From: Onthophagus taurus
Taxonomy: Eukaryota; Arthropoda; Insecta; Coleoptera; Scarabaeidae
Reading direction: 5' to 3'
NCBI RefSeq assembly: GCF_036711975.1
Contig: NC_091968.1
Coordinates: forward strand, 25,901,001-25,965,000
DNA length: 64,000 nt
Shown here: positions 35,878 to 48,600 of the stretch, in pieces
How positions within the stretch are numbered: the first letter of the stretch is position 1
Layout of the letters: the number at the start of each line of letters is the position of its first letter
The notes under the pieces: model-generated
What the model saw: the letters and a program-made list of their open reading frames with translations, nothing else
Databases searched by the model: none
What the model was told of the DNA's origin: nothing
Position numbers and translations under genes: made by a program

Positions 35878-36213
35878 TATAAAAGGTTCAGGTAAAGAAA
35901 GTTTTTGTAACAGGATTGAATGTTCCCAAAAGGGTCGATTTTAGGGGTTGAAAAGGGAGAAAATGAGATAGTGGGGAGAGCTACACAGCTGCTGTACTAC
36001 ACCAACAACGAAAAATTATTTTCCGTCTCGTTTTAAAAGGCGAGAATCGAAGAGCAATGCATCGAACATCGAAGGCGTGTTTAAAAGTGTGTTTTTAGTG
36101 CCCCGCGATCCGCGAATACGACGAGTGCGTAAGTGTGTTTTCAATGTCGTTAGTTTAAAATTAAAAAGCACGTGGAATAAAATCTAAGATTTTAAAACAT
36201 TCTTTTAAACAAG
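35878..36213 (+). promoter_or_regulatory. Ncc69: NKCC promoter and non-coding first exon
   Basis: TATAAAAGG at 35878 should set a start near 35908. The leader is less A+T-rich (GTGCCCCGCGATCCGCGAAT, near 36100) and ends with a donor AAG/GTACGTAG at 36213/36214. The matching acceptor TTTTTTTAAG ends at 36654, two bases before the coding ATG. Thus a 5' UTR intron of about 440 bp is inferred. Confidence 0.55.
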
Positions 36214-36656
36214 GTACGTAGTGTCAATTAATTAGATTAATTCATTTTTTATTCTTTCGGCATGTTTGTTTTATTACAAAATTTCTTTATCGTTATCAAA
36301 AAAATTGTTTTGCTTTAAATAAGCTTATTTTCCTTCCGCGTTTTAAATCTGGAACATGTTTGTGTTTCAATAAAATTTTCTAGACGCATTTAATCGTTTT
36401 ATTTATAAATTTGACTACGATGCAAGATTTTTTTCGGTTCATTTTTTTATTGGCGTCATTTTTCTAGGAAATGCAAGCAATGGAAAATTTTTAACTTATT
36501 CTTATCTAACACTAGCATCCTATAAACATTCAACACGTGTATTATTTTCTTTCATTATTCGAAATCGTGATCGATTAATTACACTTCGATTTGATGTTTT
36601 AATGACGTTTAATTTCTTTTATAAATTTCATTTTTAATCGTACGTTTTTTTAAGAT

Positions 36657-39600
36657 ATGTCTATTTCTAATGGTGATTTAACCAACCCAGTTAAAGAAGC
36701 AGTCGAAATGGACCCTTTGGTGGATAAACACACGCGTTTTCAAGTGAATAGAGTCACCAATAGCCCCGAGAGGGGCGAAAATTCTCTTATCGTTGATATT
36801 AAAGAGGATGACGACGAGGAGGTTTTGGCGTATTCAATTTCGGATCGAACCCGATTGAATTCCGATTCCGATACGAAATATGGAAAAAGTTTCAGGTATG
36901 CCATAAAAATGTTTATTAAAGTTATCGGTAATTTTCCAATACCCTTCGACAAGAGATAAAAAAATAAGAACTTACCTAGTATATTGGTTAATGCATAATT
37001 TATAATCGGTATGTAGGTTGTATTAACGGTATTTTATTTTAAATGTATGGGTAACACGTTTTAATTGTTCAAATAGGAAATACCGTGGTTAATTTACTGT
37101 TATAAACGGAAAAAATACAAATGTCACTTTGACATTTCAAAACTTAAAAAGTTAGGTTATTTTAATGGCGAATTAGATCTTAATTCTGATTGGAGCAATT
37201 TTGGTTGTCTTAGCAACCAACTCATTTCATAGAATTATGACAGTTTAAAAGTCTAACCTAAAAATTTTTTTTTAACCTAATAATTTAATAACTTTAATAG
37301 TGTTATTCTTTTTTATATCTCAAATTATCCTCTAAATCGAATAATTTTCGTAAACTCAAGCATTTTACCACGTTTCAAATGTGTTTTTCTCTTTATGTGT
37401 ATGTCGAATTTCCTAAAGAATTAACTATTTGAATCTGTTCTGTAAGGAAACTCTTTTAGTGTTAGTTCTAGTGATATTGCTACTTTATCTAGCGCTGAAT
37501 AACAATTAGAACCAAGACTAAATCTAGAACTATTAACATAACTTAAGAGAACTTAAAGGCTCGTACAGACACGTTTAGTAATTTAATCGAGTAGCGAGTA
37601 GCACTTACCGCTGGAACTTTTACTAAATAGCAACTATCCACATTTAATACGCTCAAGACACTTTAGTGGTACTCAATAAAGTATAATTCACATGCTTATA
37701 GAGAAAATTGAAGGAGAAGTAAAAAAACACTTTTTCTCTAATTTAAATGGTAATTTTATATTTTATATTTCGTTTTATAACCTCAATTTTAGCAACGTAT
37801 TTTTGAAGAAATGTTTTTCTCAGATAATTCAATATATTTACATCGCTTCTCATTATTTATTTCCATGTGGTCCAATTAATTGACGTTGTGTTTGAAGATG
37901 ACTCCAAGTCGAAACACGTGTAACACATAAAACTTCTTTTAAGGCCAAAAACCTGGTTTTTGATTTCCTATTCTTCTAAATTGTAACGATGAATCTGGAG
38001 AAAGAACTAGCAATCTACAGAAGATGTGTCTGAAAACCTTAATAAGCGTATGTGGGTTAGAAAGTGGATAGGAAGAAGAATTTCATTGGGGATATCAAAT
38101 GCTCTTCTATTACTACCTCTTAACACATCATCCAGTATTTGAAACCATTTTATGGATGGAAAATAAACAGTATCGGCACCAGATCCAGATTTTATAGAAT
38201 CCTTAATTTTTTTTGCTCCTATGAATGTCGATCTAGTATTTTTTATTTTTAATTTTATCTCCTTTTCTGCAAAACCTGGGATATTCATAACCTTTTTCAA
38301 ATCTTCATAAGCTTTTTGTTTTGCTAACCTGTCTTTATAAGTAACACTTTTAATATGCCATAAACATTCACGTTTAACATTTTTACTAACAAACTTGACA
38401 GTAGTGTTTTGGCTCCATCGCCCCGATACATTATACTACATATTGCTAATTCACTAAACTAAATTTATGCGTTCGCACGTGTTTAGTGGCAGTTGTAAGT
38501 AGTGGGGGTACACTACTCGACTAAATCGTTTTACTAAACTACTCGACTAAATTACTAAACGTGTCTGTACAAGCCTTAAGAGACGCAGGGCTAAACCTGA
38601 AGCTTTCTAGTTGTAGATCTAATGTTAGTTCTAGTGGCAGTGTAAGTGTAAAACTAGAACTAACACTAGAGCTAGAACTAGAATCATTTGGGTTTAGCCA
38701 TCTTGAGAAACGTGCGGCTAAACCCAAATGTTTCTAGTTCTAGGTCTAATGTTAGTTCTAGTGACATTGCAAGAGTAACAATAACACAAGACCTAAAACT
38801 AGAATCATTTGGGTTTAGCCGTCTTGAGAGACGTGCGGCTAAACCCAAATAATTCTAGTTCTAGGTATAGTATTAGTTCTAGTGACAGTGCAAATGTAAA
38901 ACTAGAACTAACACAAGACCTAGAACTAGAGTCATTTGGGTTTAGCCGTCTTGAGAGACGTGCGGCTAAACCCAAATGTTTCTAGTTCTAGGTCTAATGC
39001 CAGTTCTAGTGACATTGCAAGTGTAACACTAACACAAGACCTAAAACTAGAATCATTTGGCTTTAGCCGTCTTGAGAGACATGCGGCTAAACCCAAATAA
39101 TTCTAGTTCTAGGTATCACTAACTCATTTGGGTTTAGCCGCACGTCTTCAGACTAGTTCCTAAAAATAAAGTTGGTATGATTTTTTAAAGTTTAACAAAG
39201 ATTTTCAATTTCTGCTACTATTAAACATTGATGTTTTTCGATTTTACAAAAAAACTTTATCATCAAAAGTATTACTTATTATGCATAAAAACAAAGATCA
39301 AAGTTTAAGCTTTAATTTCATAAAAAAATCATTTCTTAGTTCCTAAAAATAAAGGCAGTATGATTTTTTAAAGTTTAACAAAGATTTTCAATTTCTGCTA
39401 CTATTAAACATTGATGTTTTTCGATTTTACAAAAAAACTTTATCATAAAACGTATTACTTATTATGCATAGAAGCAAAGATCAAAGTTTAAGCTTTAATT
39501 TAAAAAAAATCATTTCTTAGTTCCTAAAAATAAAGTCGGTATGATTTTTTAAAGTTTAGCAAAGATTTTAAATTTCTACTACAATTAAACTTTGATGTTT

Positions 39601-42600
39601 TTCGGTTTAAAAAAAAAACTTTATCATAAAACGTATTACTTATTATGCATAGAAGCAAAGATCAAAGTTTAAGCTTTAATTTCATAAAAAAATCATTTCT
39701 TGATTCCTAAAAATAAAGTCGGTATGATTTTTTAAAGTTTAACAAAGATTTTCTATTTCTGCTACTATTAAACATTGATGTTTTTCGATTTTGCAAAAAA
39801 ACTTTATCATAAAACGTATTACTTATTATGCATAGAAGCAAAGATCAAAGTTTAAGCTTTAATTTCATAAAAAAATCATTTCTTGATTCCTAAAAATAAA
39901 GTCGGTATGATTTTTTAAAGTTTAACAAAGATTTTCAATTTTTACTACAATTAAACATTGATGTTTTTCGATTTTACAAAAAAACTTTATCATAAAACGT
40001 ATTACTTATTATGCATAGAAGCAAAGATCAAAGTTTAAGTTTTAATTTAATAAAAAAATCATTTCTTAGTTCCTAAAAATAAAGTCGGTATAAATTTTTA
40101 AAGTATGACAAAGTTTTTCGATTTCTGCTACAATTTAACATAGACGTTTTTCGATTTTACAAAAAAACTTTATCATAAAATGTATTACTTATTATGCATA
40201 GAAACAAAGATCAAAGTTTAAGCTTTAATTTAATAAAAAAATCATTTCTTAGTTCCTAAAAATAAAGTTGGTATGATTTTTTAAAGTTTAACAAAGATTT
40301 TCAATTTCTGCTGCTATTAAACATTGATGTTTTTCGATTTTACAAAAAAACTTTATCATAGAACGTATTACTTATTATGCATAGAAGCAAAGATCAACGT
40401 TTAAGCTTTAATTTAACAAAAAAATCATTTCTTCGTTCCTAAAAATAAAGCCGGTATGTTAGTTCTAGTTTTAATTATTATGCAACGCTAAACCAAGAAC
40501 TAGAATCATTTGGGTTTAGCCGTCTTGAGAGACGTGCGGCTAAACCCAAATGATTCTAGTTCTAGTATTAGTTCTAGTGACAGTACAAGTGTAAAACTAG
40601 AACTAACACTATACCTAGAACTAGAATCATTTGGGTTTTGACAGTACAAGTGTAAAACTAGAACTAATACTATACCTAGAACTAGAATCATTTGGGTTTA
40701 GCCGTCTTGAGAGACGTGCGGCTAAACCCAAATGATTCTAGTTCTAGGTATAGTGTTAGTTCTGGTGACAGTGCAAGTGTAAAACTAGAACTAACACTAG
40801 ACCTAGAACTAGAATCATTTGGGTTTAGCCGTCTTGAGAGACGTGCGGCTAAACCCAAATGATTCTAGTTCTAGTATCAGTTCTAGTGACAGTACAAGTG
40901 TAAAACTAGAACTAACACTATACCTAGAACTAGAATCATTTGGGTTTTGACAGTACAAGTGTAAAACTAGAACTAATACTATACCTAGAACTAGAATCAT
41001 TTGGGTTTAGCCGCACGTCTCTCAAGACGGCTAAACCCAAATGATTCTAGTTCTAGGTATAGTATTAGTTCTAGTGACAGTACAAGTGTAAAACTAGAAC
41101 TAACACTATACCTAGAACTAGAATCATTTGGGTTTTGACAGTACAAGTGTAAAACTAGAACTAATACTATACCTAGAACTAGAATCATTTGGGTTTAGCC
41201 GTCTTGAGACACGTGCGGCTAAACCCAAATGATTCTAGTTCTAGGTATAGTGTTAGTTCTAGTGACAGTGCAAGTGTAAAACTAGAACTAACACTAGACT
41301 TAGAACTAGAATCATTTGGGTTTAGCCGTCTTGAGAGACGTACGGCTAAATCCAAATGATTCTAGGTATAGTGTTAGTTCTAGTGACAGTGCAAATGTAA
41401 AACTAGAACTAACACTACACGTAGAACTAGAAACATTCTGGTTTAGCCGCACGTCTCTCAAGACGGCTAAACCCGAATGATTCTAGTTCTAGGTATAGTG
41501 TTAGTTCTAGTGACAGTATTTTTGAAGACGCACGGCTAAACCCGAAACTTTCTAGTTCTAGGTCTAGTGTTAGTTCTAGTTTTAATTGATATTCAGCGCT
41601 AGATTGTTATATATTTTTATTGAACAACTTGAAAGATTAAATATACGAATTAGAAAAGTACATTTCTAATTTTTTCTTTAGAGTTGAAATTCAACTAATA
41701 TCTCCCTAACTTAAAGTTTTTTCCGCACCCTTAGCAATTCGAGTTATGGAAATTTCACAATAATTAATAATTTTTTTAGGCATTTTACCAGAGAAGCACT
41801 TCCCCGATTAGATAATTACCGAAATATCATGTCTTTACAAGCGGCGAATCGTCCAACTTTGGATGAATTGCACAACGCAACTTTACCGAACAAAGTAAGT
41901 AAAAAATTTTAATTAAAAACAAAAATGACTCAACTCTAACTCCGTTAAACCCACACACACACCTTAATAAATAAAGATTAATTTGTTTCCGTTTCATTGC
42001 ATTTCATCACGTTACCAATTTGACCTTAAAAATGATACAATTTCCACAATCTAAAAGATTAATTACATATCACATTTATATAATTTATTTATTTTTTAGA
42101 TGCAAACACCAACTCATGAAAAAAATGGTTTACCAATATCCGAAGGACAATTAAAATTCGGTTGGATTCAAGGCGTTTTAGTAAGATGTCTTTTAAATAT
42201 ATGGGGAGTGATGCTGTTTTTAAGACTTTCTTGGGTTGTTGCTCAAGCGGGTGTCGGCGAAAGTATTTTATTAATTCTAACCACGACATGTGTAACCGCG
42301 ATAACATCGTTATCCATGTCCGCTATAAGCACAAATGGTGTTATAAAAGGTGGCGGAACTTATTATATGATTTCGCGAAGTTTAGGCCCTGAATTTGGGG
42401 GCTCAATCGGATTAATATTTTCTTTGGCTAACGCTGTTGCGTGCGCTATGTACGTTGTTGGTTTTTGCGAAGCGTTACAAGATCTTCTCGGCACATTTAA
42501 CGTAAAAATCGTCGATGGAAACGTTCAAGATATTCGAATAATCGGGGCGATTACTTTGGTGGTGATCACCGGGATTGTTATTTTTGGGTTAAAATGGGAA

Positions 42601-45600
42601 GCGAAAGCGCAAAATGTTTTATTAGTTATTTTATTGGTGGCTATTGTTGATTTCTTTATTGGGAGCTTAATTGGGCCCAAAAATGAGCACGATATTCAAA
42701 GAGGATTTATTGGATATAACGGTAAGTAAATGTTTTTGTTATGTACATTTTTAATTAGTTAATTTTTTTTTAGTGAGCTTATTTAATGAAAATTTTTTCC
42801 CGGATTATCGCGTATTCGAGGGTGTTCATCACAATTTCTTTTCGGTTTTTGCGATATTTTTTCCTGCGGCAACTGGAATTTTAGCAGGGGCAAATATTTC
42901 CGGCGATTTAAGAGTGAGTTATATAACATCATAAAAATAAGTCGTAAAATAAAAAAAAAAAATCGAAAACGAAACAATCCGTTCCGTTTTTTATTAAGTC
43001 TCAATACGCTTTGAGTTCACCTCTATTGTTCATAGCTGACTAATAACGGAAGCTATGAATCAGCCCAACTTAATGATTTTTTTCGTTCTATTTTAGGATC
43101 CTCAAAAAGCTATTCCTAAGGGAACACTTCTCTCAATCCTTTTAACGAGTTTATCGTATATTTTAATCGCTATAGTTTGCGGTTTTACTGTAATGAGAGA
43201 AAACATCGTTTGCGAAAATTCAACTGGGGTTGCAGAAATGATTTTAGACAACTTTACACAAAATGGAACTTGTCATGTTTATGGATCCCATCACAGCTTT
43301 CAAGTAACTAGTATATTAAAAAACAAGTTTCGTAAGACACGCTTGAAATGCACGAATTTTTAATGAATGAGTGCTTTAAGTCTTATGAAACGTGTTTTTT
43401 ATGCTATTTTTTTGTAATTCGCGTTTTTATCCTTTTTTTTAACATAAATAGGTATGTAGCAGTTGATAACACCGTAACACTTGTAAATAGAAATTTGAAT
43501 TGACAATTAGAAATTGTTAAAACCCAAAATAAGAGAAATTGCTCAGAGTTCAATGTCCTCATCATTGTGGACCTTGTTTTCGATACTAAGAACGCGCTTA
43601 AACATCCATGATTCCGTCATCACATACATTAAAATTCCATGATACATTAAAATAACTCTCAGTTGTCAATGTCAACTTTAATTTTATTATTATATTCGTA
43701 ATCTTCATAAAATAACCTTTAAAGTGAGTCCAAACACGACGCATTTATTTCAAAAAACAAAAAAGTTCGAACTGTCAACTATTAATTTTGACATATTTGT
43801 AATCGTCGTGAAAAATCCTTTAAAATGAGTCCAAACTCGACATATTTAACTTTCATATTAATGGAGATACAATTACTTCCGGTTTGAAAAGTCAACGTCA
43901 ATTTTGACATATTTGTCATCTTCATTAAAAAACCTTTAAAATGAGTCCAAAGATGATGCATTTATCTCAAAAAACAAAAAAGTTGGAATAAAAAACATTA
44001 AACCTGAAGTTGGCAACAATGAAGATAGCAATTTAATTCTTAAATATTAATACCAACCTAAATTTTTGATTTTTTTTTATTATAATTTTGTTTTTGTGTG
44101 AAATATTAAGACATTTTATAAAAATTAAGAATATGTCAAAATGACATTGACATTTCAAATCGGAAGTTGCTTATATCTCGAGTAATATTGGAATTAAACG
44201 TATTATGTTTGGACTCATTTTAAAGGATTATTCACGACGATTACAAATATGTCAAAATTGACGTTGACATTTTCAACCGGAAGTTGACCATAACTCCATT
44301 AATATTGAAGATAAATATGTCGTGTTTGTACTCATTTTAAAGGATTTTTAATGAAGATTACAAATATGTCAAAATTGAGGTTGACATTTTAAACCTGAAG
44401 TTAGTTATCATATAATAGACAAATGGACAACTTCATGGTGTTCTTTCATGATGTATTCTTTATTAAAAAAACCTTTAAAATGAGCCCAAACACGACGCAC
44501 TTATCTCAAAAAACAAAAAAGTTAGAATAAAAAACATTACACCCGAAGTTAGCAACAATGAAGATAGCAATTTCATTTTTAAATATTAATACCAATCTTC
44601 ATTTTTGTTTTTTTTTTATTAAATTTCTTGTTTTTGTGACAAATATTAAGACATTTTGTAAAAATTAAGAATATGTCAAAATGACATTGACATTTCAAAT
44701 CGGAAGCTGCTGATATTGGAATTAAACGTATCATGTTCGGACTTATTTTAAAGTATTTTTCAAGTCGATTACAAATATGTCAAAATTGACGTTGACATTC
44801 TTAACCGGAAGTTGACCATAACTTCATTAATATTGAAGATAAATATGTCGTGTTTGTACTCATTTTAACGGATTTTTAATGAAGATTACAAATATGTCAA
44901 AATTGAGGTTGACATTTTAAACCTGAAGTTAGTTATCATATAACAGAAGATAATCTAGTGTTAGTCACTTTTCCACACTTTCTTTTTATTTTTAACGTCT
45001 TTTTTGGGTCATTTCACATTGATTAAAGAAAAATCGTCGATTTTTAAGCCACATGATTTAATTATACCTAAATTCTATATAAAATAGAAACCAGATGAAA
45101 AGTACAAAATCAAACTCTAGACAATTTTCTTCAAACATTTTTACACGAAATATCATTTTGATTGATTTTGATTTTTGTAGTTAAATTTATGCCACGATTT
45201 ACAGAAACACCTGTATAATCGTAAAACGACTGACCAAGCGGATTCTGTACTTGTGATGGCTGTTATCAGTGTTCTGTGTTATTATTATATTCGTAATCTT
45301 CATAAAATAACCTTTAAAATGAGTCCAAAGATGACGCATTTATCACAAAAAACCAACAAGTTCGAACTTTCAACTATTAATTCTGACATATTTGTCAACT
45401 TCATAAAAAATCCTTTAAAATGAGTCCAAACTCGACATATTTAACTTTGATATTAATGGAGATACAATCACTTCCAGCAATTTAATTTTTAAATATTAAT
45501 ACCAACCTTAATAGTGTTATGGTCAACTTCCGGTTAAGAACGTCACCGTCAATTTTGACATACATATTTGTAATCGTCGTAAAAAATTCTTTAAAATAAA

Positions 45601-48600
45601 GTCCAAACGTGATACGTTTAATTCCAATATTACTCGAGATATAAGCAACTTCCGGTTTGAAATGTCAATGTCATATTGACATATTCTTAATTTTTGTAAA
45701 ATATCTTAATATTTGTCACAAAAATAAAATATAATAAAAATAAAGGTTGGTATTAATATTTAAAAATTAAATTGCTATCTTCATTGTTGCTAACTTCGGG
45801 TTTAAAAGTTAGAACAAAAAGCATTTTATTCTAACTTTTTTGTTTTTTGAGATAATTTTTGAGATCTTTGGACTCATTTTAAAGATTTTTTAATGAAGAT
45901 TACAAATATGTCAAAATGACATTGACATTTCAAACCGGAAGTGATTGTATTTCCATTAATATCAAAGATAAATAAGTCGTGTTTGTACTCATTTTAAAGG
46001 ATTTTTCACGACGATTACAAATATGTCAAAATTGACGTTGACATTTGAGGTTGTTTAGTTGTGAATTAAATAAAATATATCCTTATAACCTCTTTTTAAG
46101 GATAAATATACAAAACGTGTTTCCAATTGAGGTTGTTTAGTTGTGAATTAAATAAAATATATCCTTATAACCTCTTTTTAAGGATAAATATACAAAACGT
46201 GTTTCGTTATGAAAGTGATGGAAATGAACTGAAGTTTTATTAAAATGTAAACAATAATAAATTTTCATGATAACGCCATGGTATAATGATTTTACAAATA
46301 TTTTAATTTAACATCAGGTGGGTTCTGTGACGGTAACGCCACAACATTCTTAACCAGAAGTTCGTTATCATAATATACAGTGTGACCCATTTGAAAGCGG
46401 TACACCCTCGAAAAATCTGTGTTTAATACCGGATTTTTGCCCATTATGTATGGAATATTGTATATATCTTGGTAAGTATCAACTTTATAAAAAAATATTT
46501 TATACAAAACTTGTTTAATATTTTATTTTTAAATGGCAATGTACTCTTTCGTTAGGCTCATTTTCTTTCTCTTTACGAAAACGTAAAATTTAAGTACCCT
46601 TATATCAGAAAATTTTTGAAAAAAATGTAAAAATTGTTTATTAAGAAAATTTAACTAATAACATTAATCTAGATATCCGAGATCGTCAAGTACCTCGAAT
46701 TATGGGAGATGTACACTAATTTTTCGTTTATTTCTTTTATTTTGTATGTAAATTAAATGTACGGTAATAATTCGAGGTACTTGACGATCTCGGATATCGA
46801 GATTAATGTTATCGATTTATTTTTATTAATAAACAATTTGTACAATTTTTTCAAACATTCTCTGATGTAAGGGTACAAAAATTTTACGTCATCGTAAAGA
46901 GAAAAGTAATTTCTATCAAATGAACCTAACGAAAGGGTACATTGCCATTTAAAAAAATTCAAGTGTTATTCGTTACTCATTTGTTTTCTGAATTAAAAAC
47001 AATTAAATGCAGTCTTATTATGGCAAATAAAATATTAAACAACTTTTGTATAAAATGGTTTCTTATAAAGTCAACATTTACCGAGATATATACTATATTC
47101 CATACATAATGGACACCCTGTATTTTTAATTATCTGTAACGGTGTTAATTTCTAACAATTTTTGATGAAATTTGGTATATGCTCATTCCAATGTCACCAA
47201 CTTAAACTGGTTCCATAAAATGTTACTAAAATCTCATTACAGCATCGGATGCTGTAAGGCGTCTCATTACACCACCCGTTTTAGTACTGTAATAAATTTC
47301 ATTACCGTCGCGAATTACAAAAAAGTTTTTTATGATTATTAATAATTAAATTTTTCAGGTTATCGAATTGGTTTCATATTTTGGCCCATTAATTTACGCG
47401 GGATGTTTCGCGGCTACTTTATCATCAGCTTTGGCTTCTTTAGTATCAGCACCGAAAGTATTTCAAGCTTTGTGCGAAGATAAATTGTATCCATACATAT
47501 TTTGGTACGCAAAGGGGTACGGCCAAAACAACGAACCCGTTCGAGGGTACATTTTAACGTTCGTTATTGCGATGGGATTTATTTTAATCGGAGAATTGAA
47601 CTTAATCGCCCCGTTAATTTCGAATTTCTTCTTAGCCGCGTACATGTTAATCAATTTCTCTACATTCCATGCCTCTTTAGCTAAACCGGTCGGTTGGAGA
47701 CCTACCTTTAAATATTATAATATGTGGTTGAGTTTATTGGGGGCGATAATGTGCGTTTTGGTGATGTTTTTGATTTCGTGGTGGACCGCTTTAATAACAT
47801 TCGCGGCCGTTTTGGCTCTATATCTAATTGTGTCGATAAGAAAACCCGCTGTTAATTGGGGATCAACAACTCAAGCCCAAATTTATAAAAACGCACTTCA
47901 AGCTGTGCATCAATTAAACTCGGTTGAGGATCATGTTAAAAATTATCGGCCACAAATTTTAGTTTTATCTGGAATGCCAAGCGCTCGCCCTGCTTTAGTG
48001 GAAATCGCACATTTATTAACTAAAAATATTTCAATGTTAGTTTGTGGCCATATTAACGCAGTAAGTTAAAAAAAATACCCATTATACATCTAAATTAAAT
48101 TTTGATGTTTATTTATTAATTTAGAGCCCTTTACACCAAAGAATAAGAAATTTGTTAAATTACAAAGCAAACAGTTGGTTGAGAGCTTTAAAAATAAAAG
48201 CTTTTTATATGCAAGTTGATGGGTTATCATTTGAAGAAGGTGCAAGGGCTTTATTAAAAGCGTCTGGAATTGGGAAATTAAGACCGAACATTTTATTAAT
48301 GGGACATAAATCGGATTGGCAAAAATGCCCAAAAGAAGATTTAGATCAATATTTCGAAGTTTTGCAGTAAATATATCAAAAGAAATCACCTCAATTATTT
48401 TAATAATAATTTTTTTAGTACATCATTCGATTTACATTTAAGTGTTGGAATTCTTCGTATGCAAAACGGTTTAGATTTTAGCGAAAAAACTGAAGACGGT
48501 GATAATCTCCCAAGAAACGCTTCATACAGTCAAATATCGCAAGCAAGCAGTAACAGCGATATTTACATCCCGGAAACTCCGCGATCTCGTACTAAAGAGA

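Noticed and set aside
38539-41188. Several 61-63-codon ORFs with nearly identical Ser/Leu-rich proteins
   Set aside because: Translations of the palindrome units themselves. Identity follows from DNA repetition, not selection on protein.
46292-46962. Two ORFs of about 70 codons in the foldback element
   Set aside because: They fall in the inverted arms and show no transposase motif.
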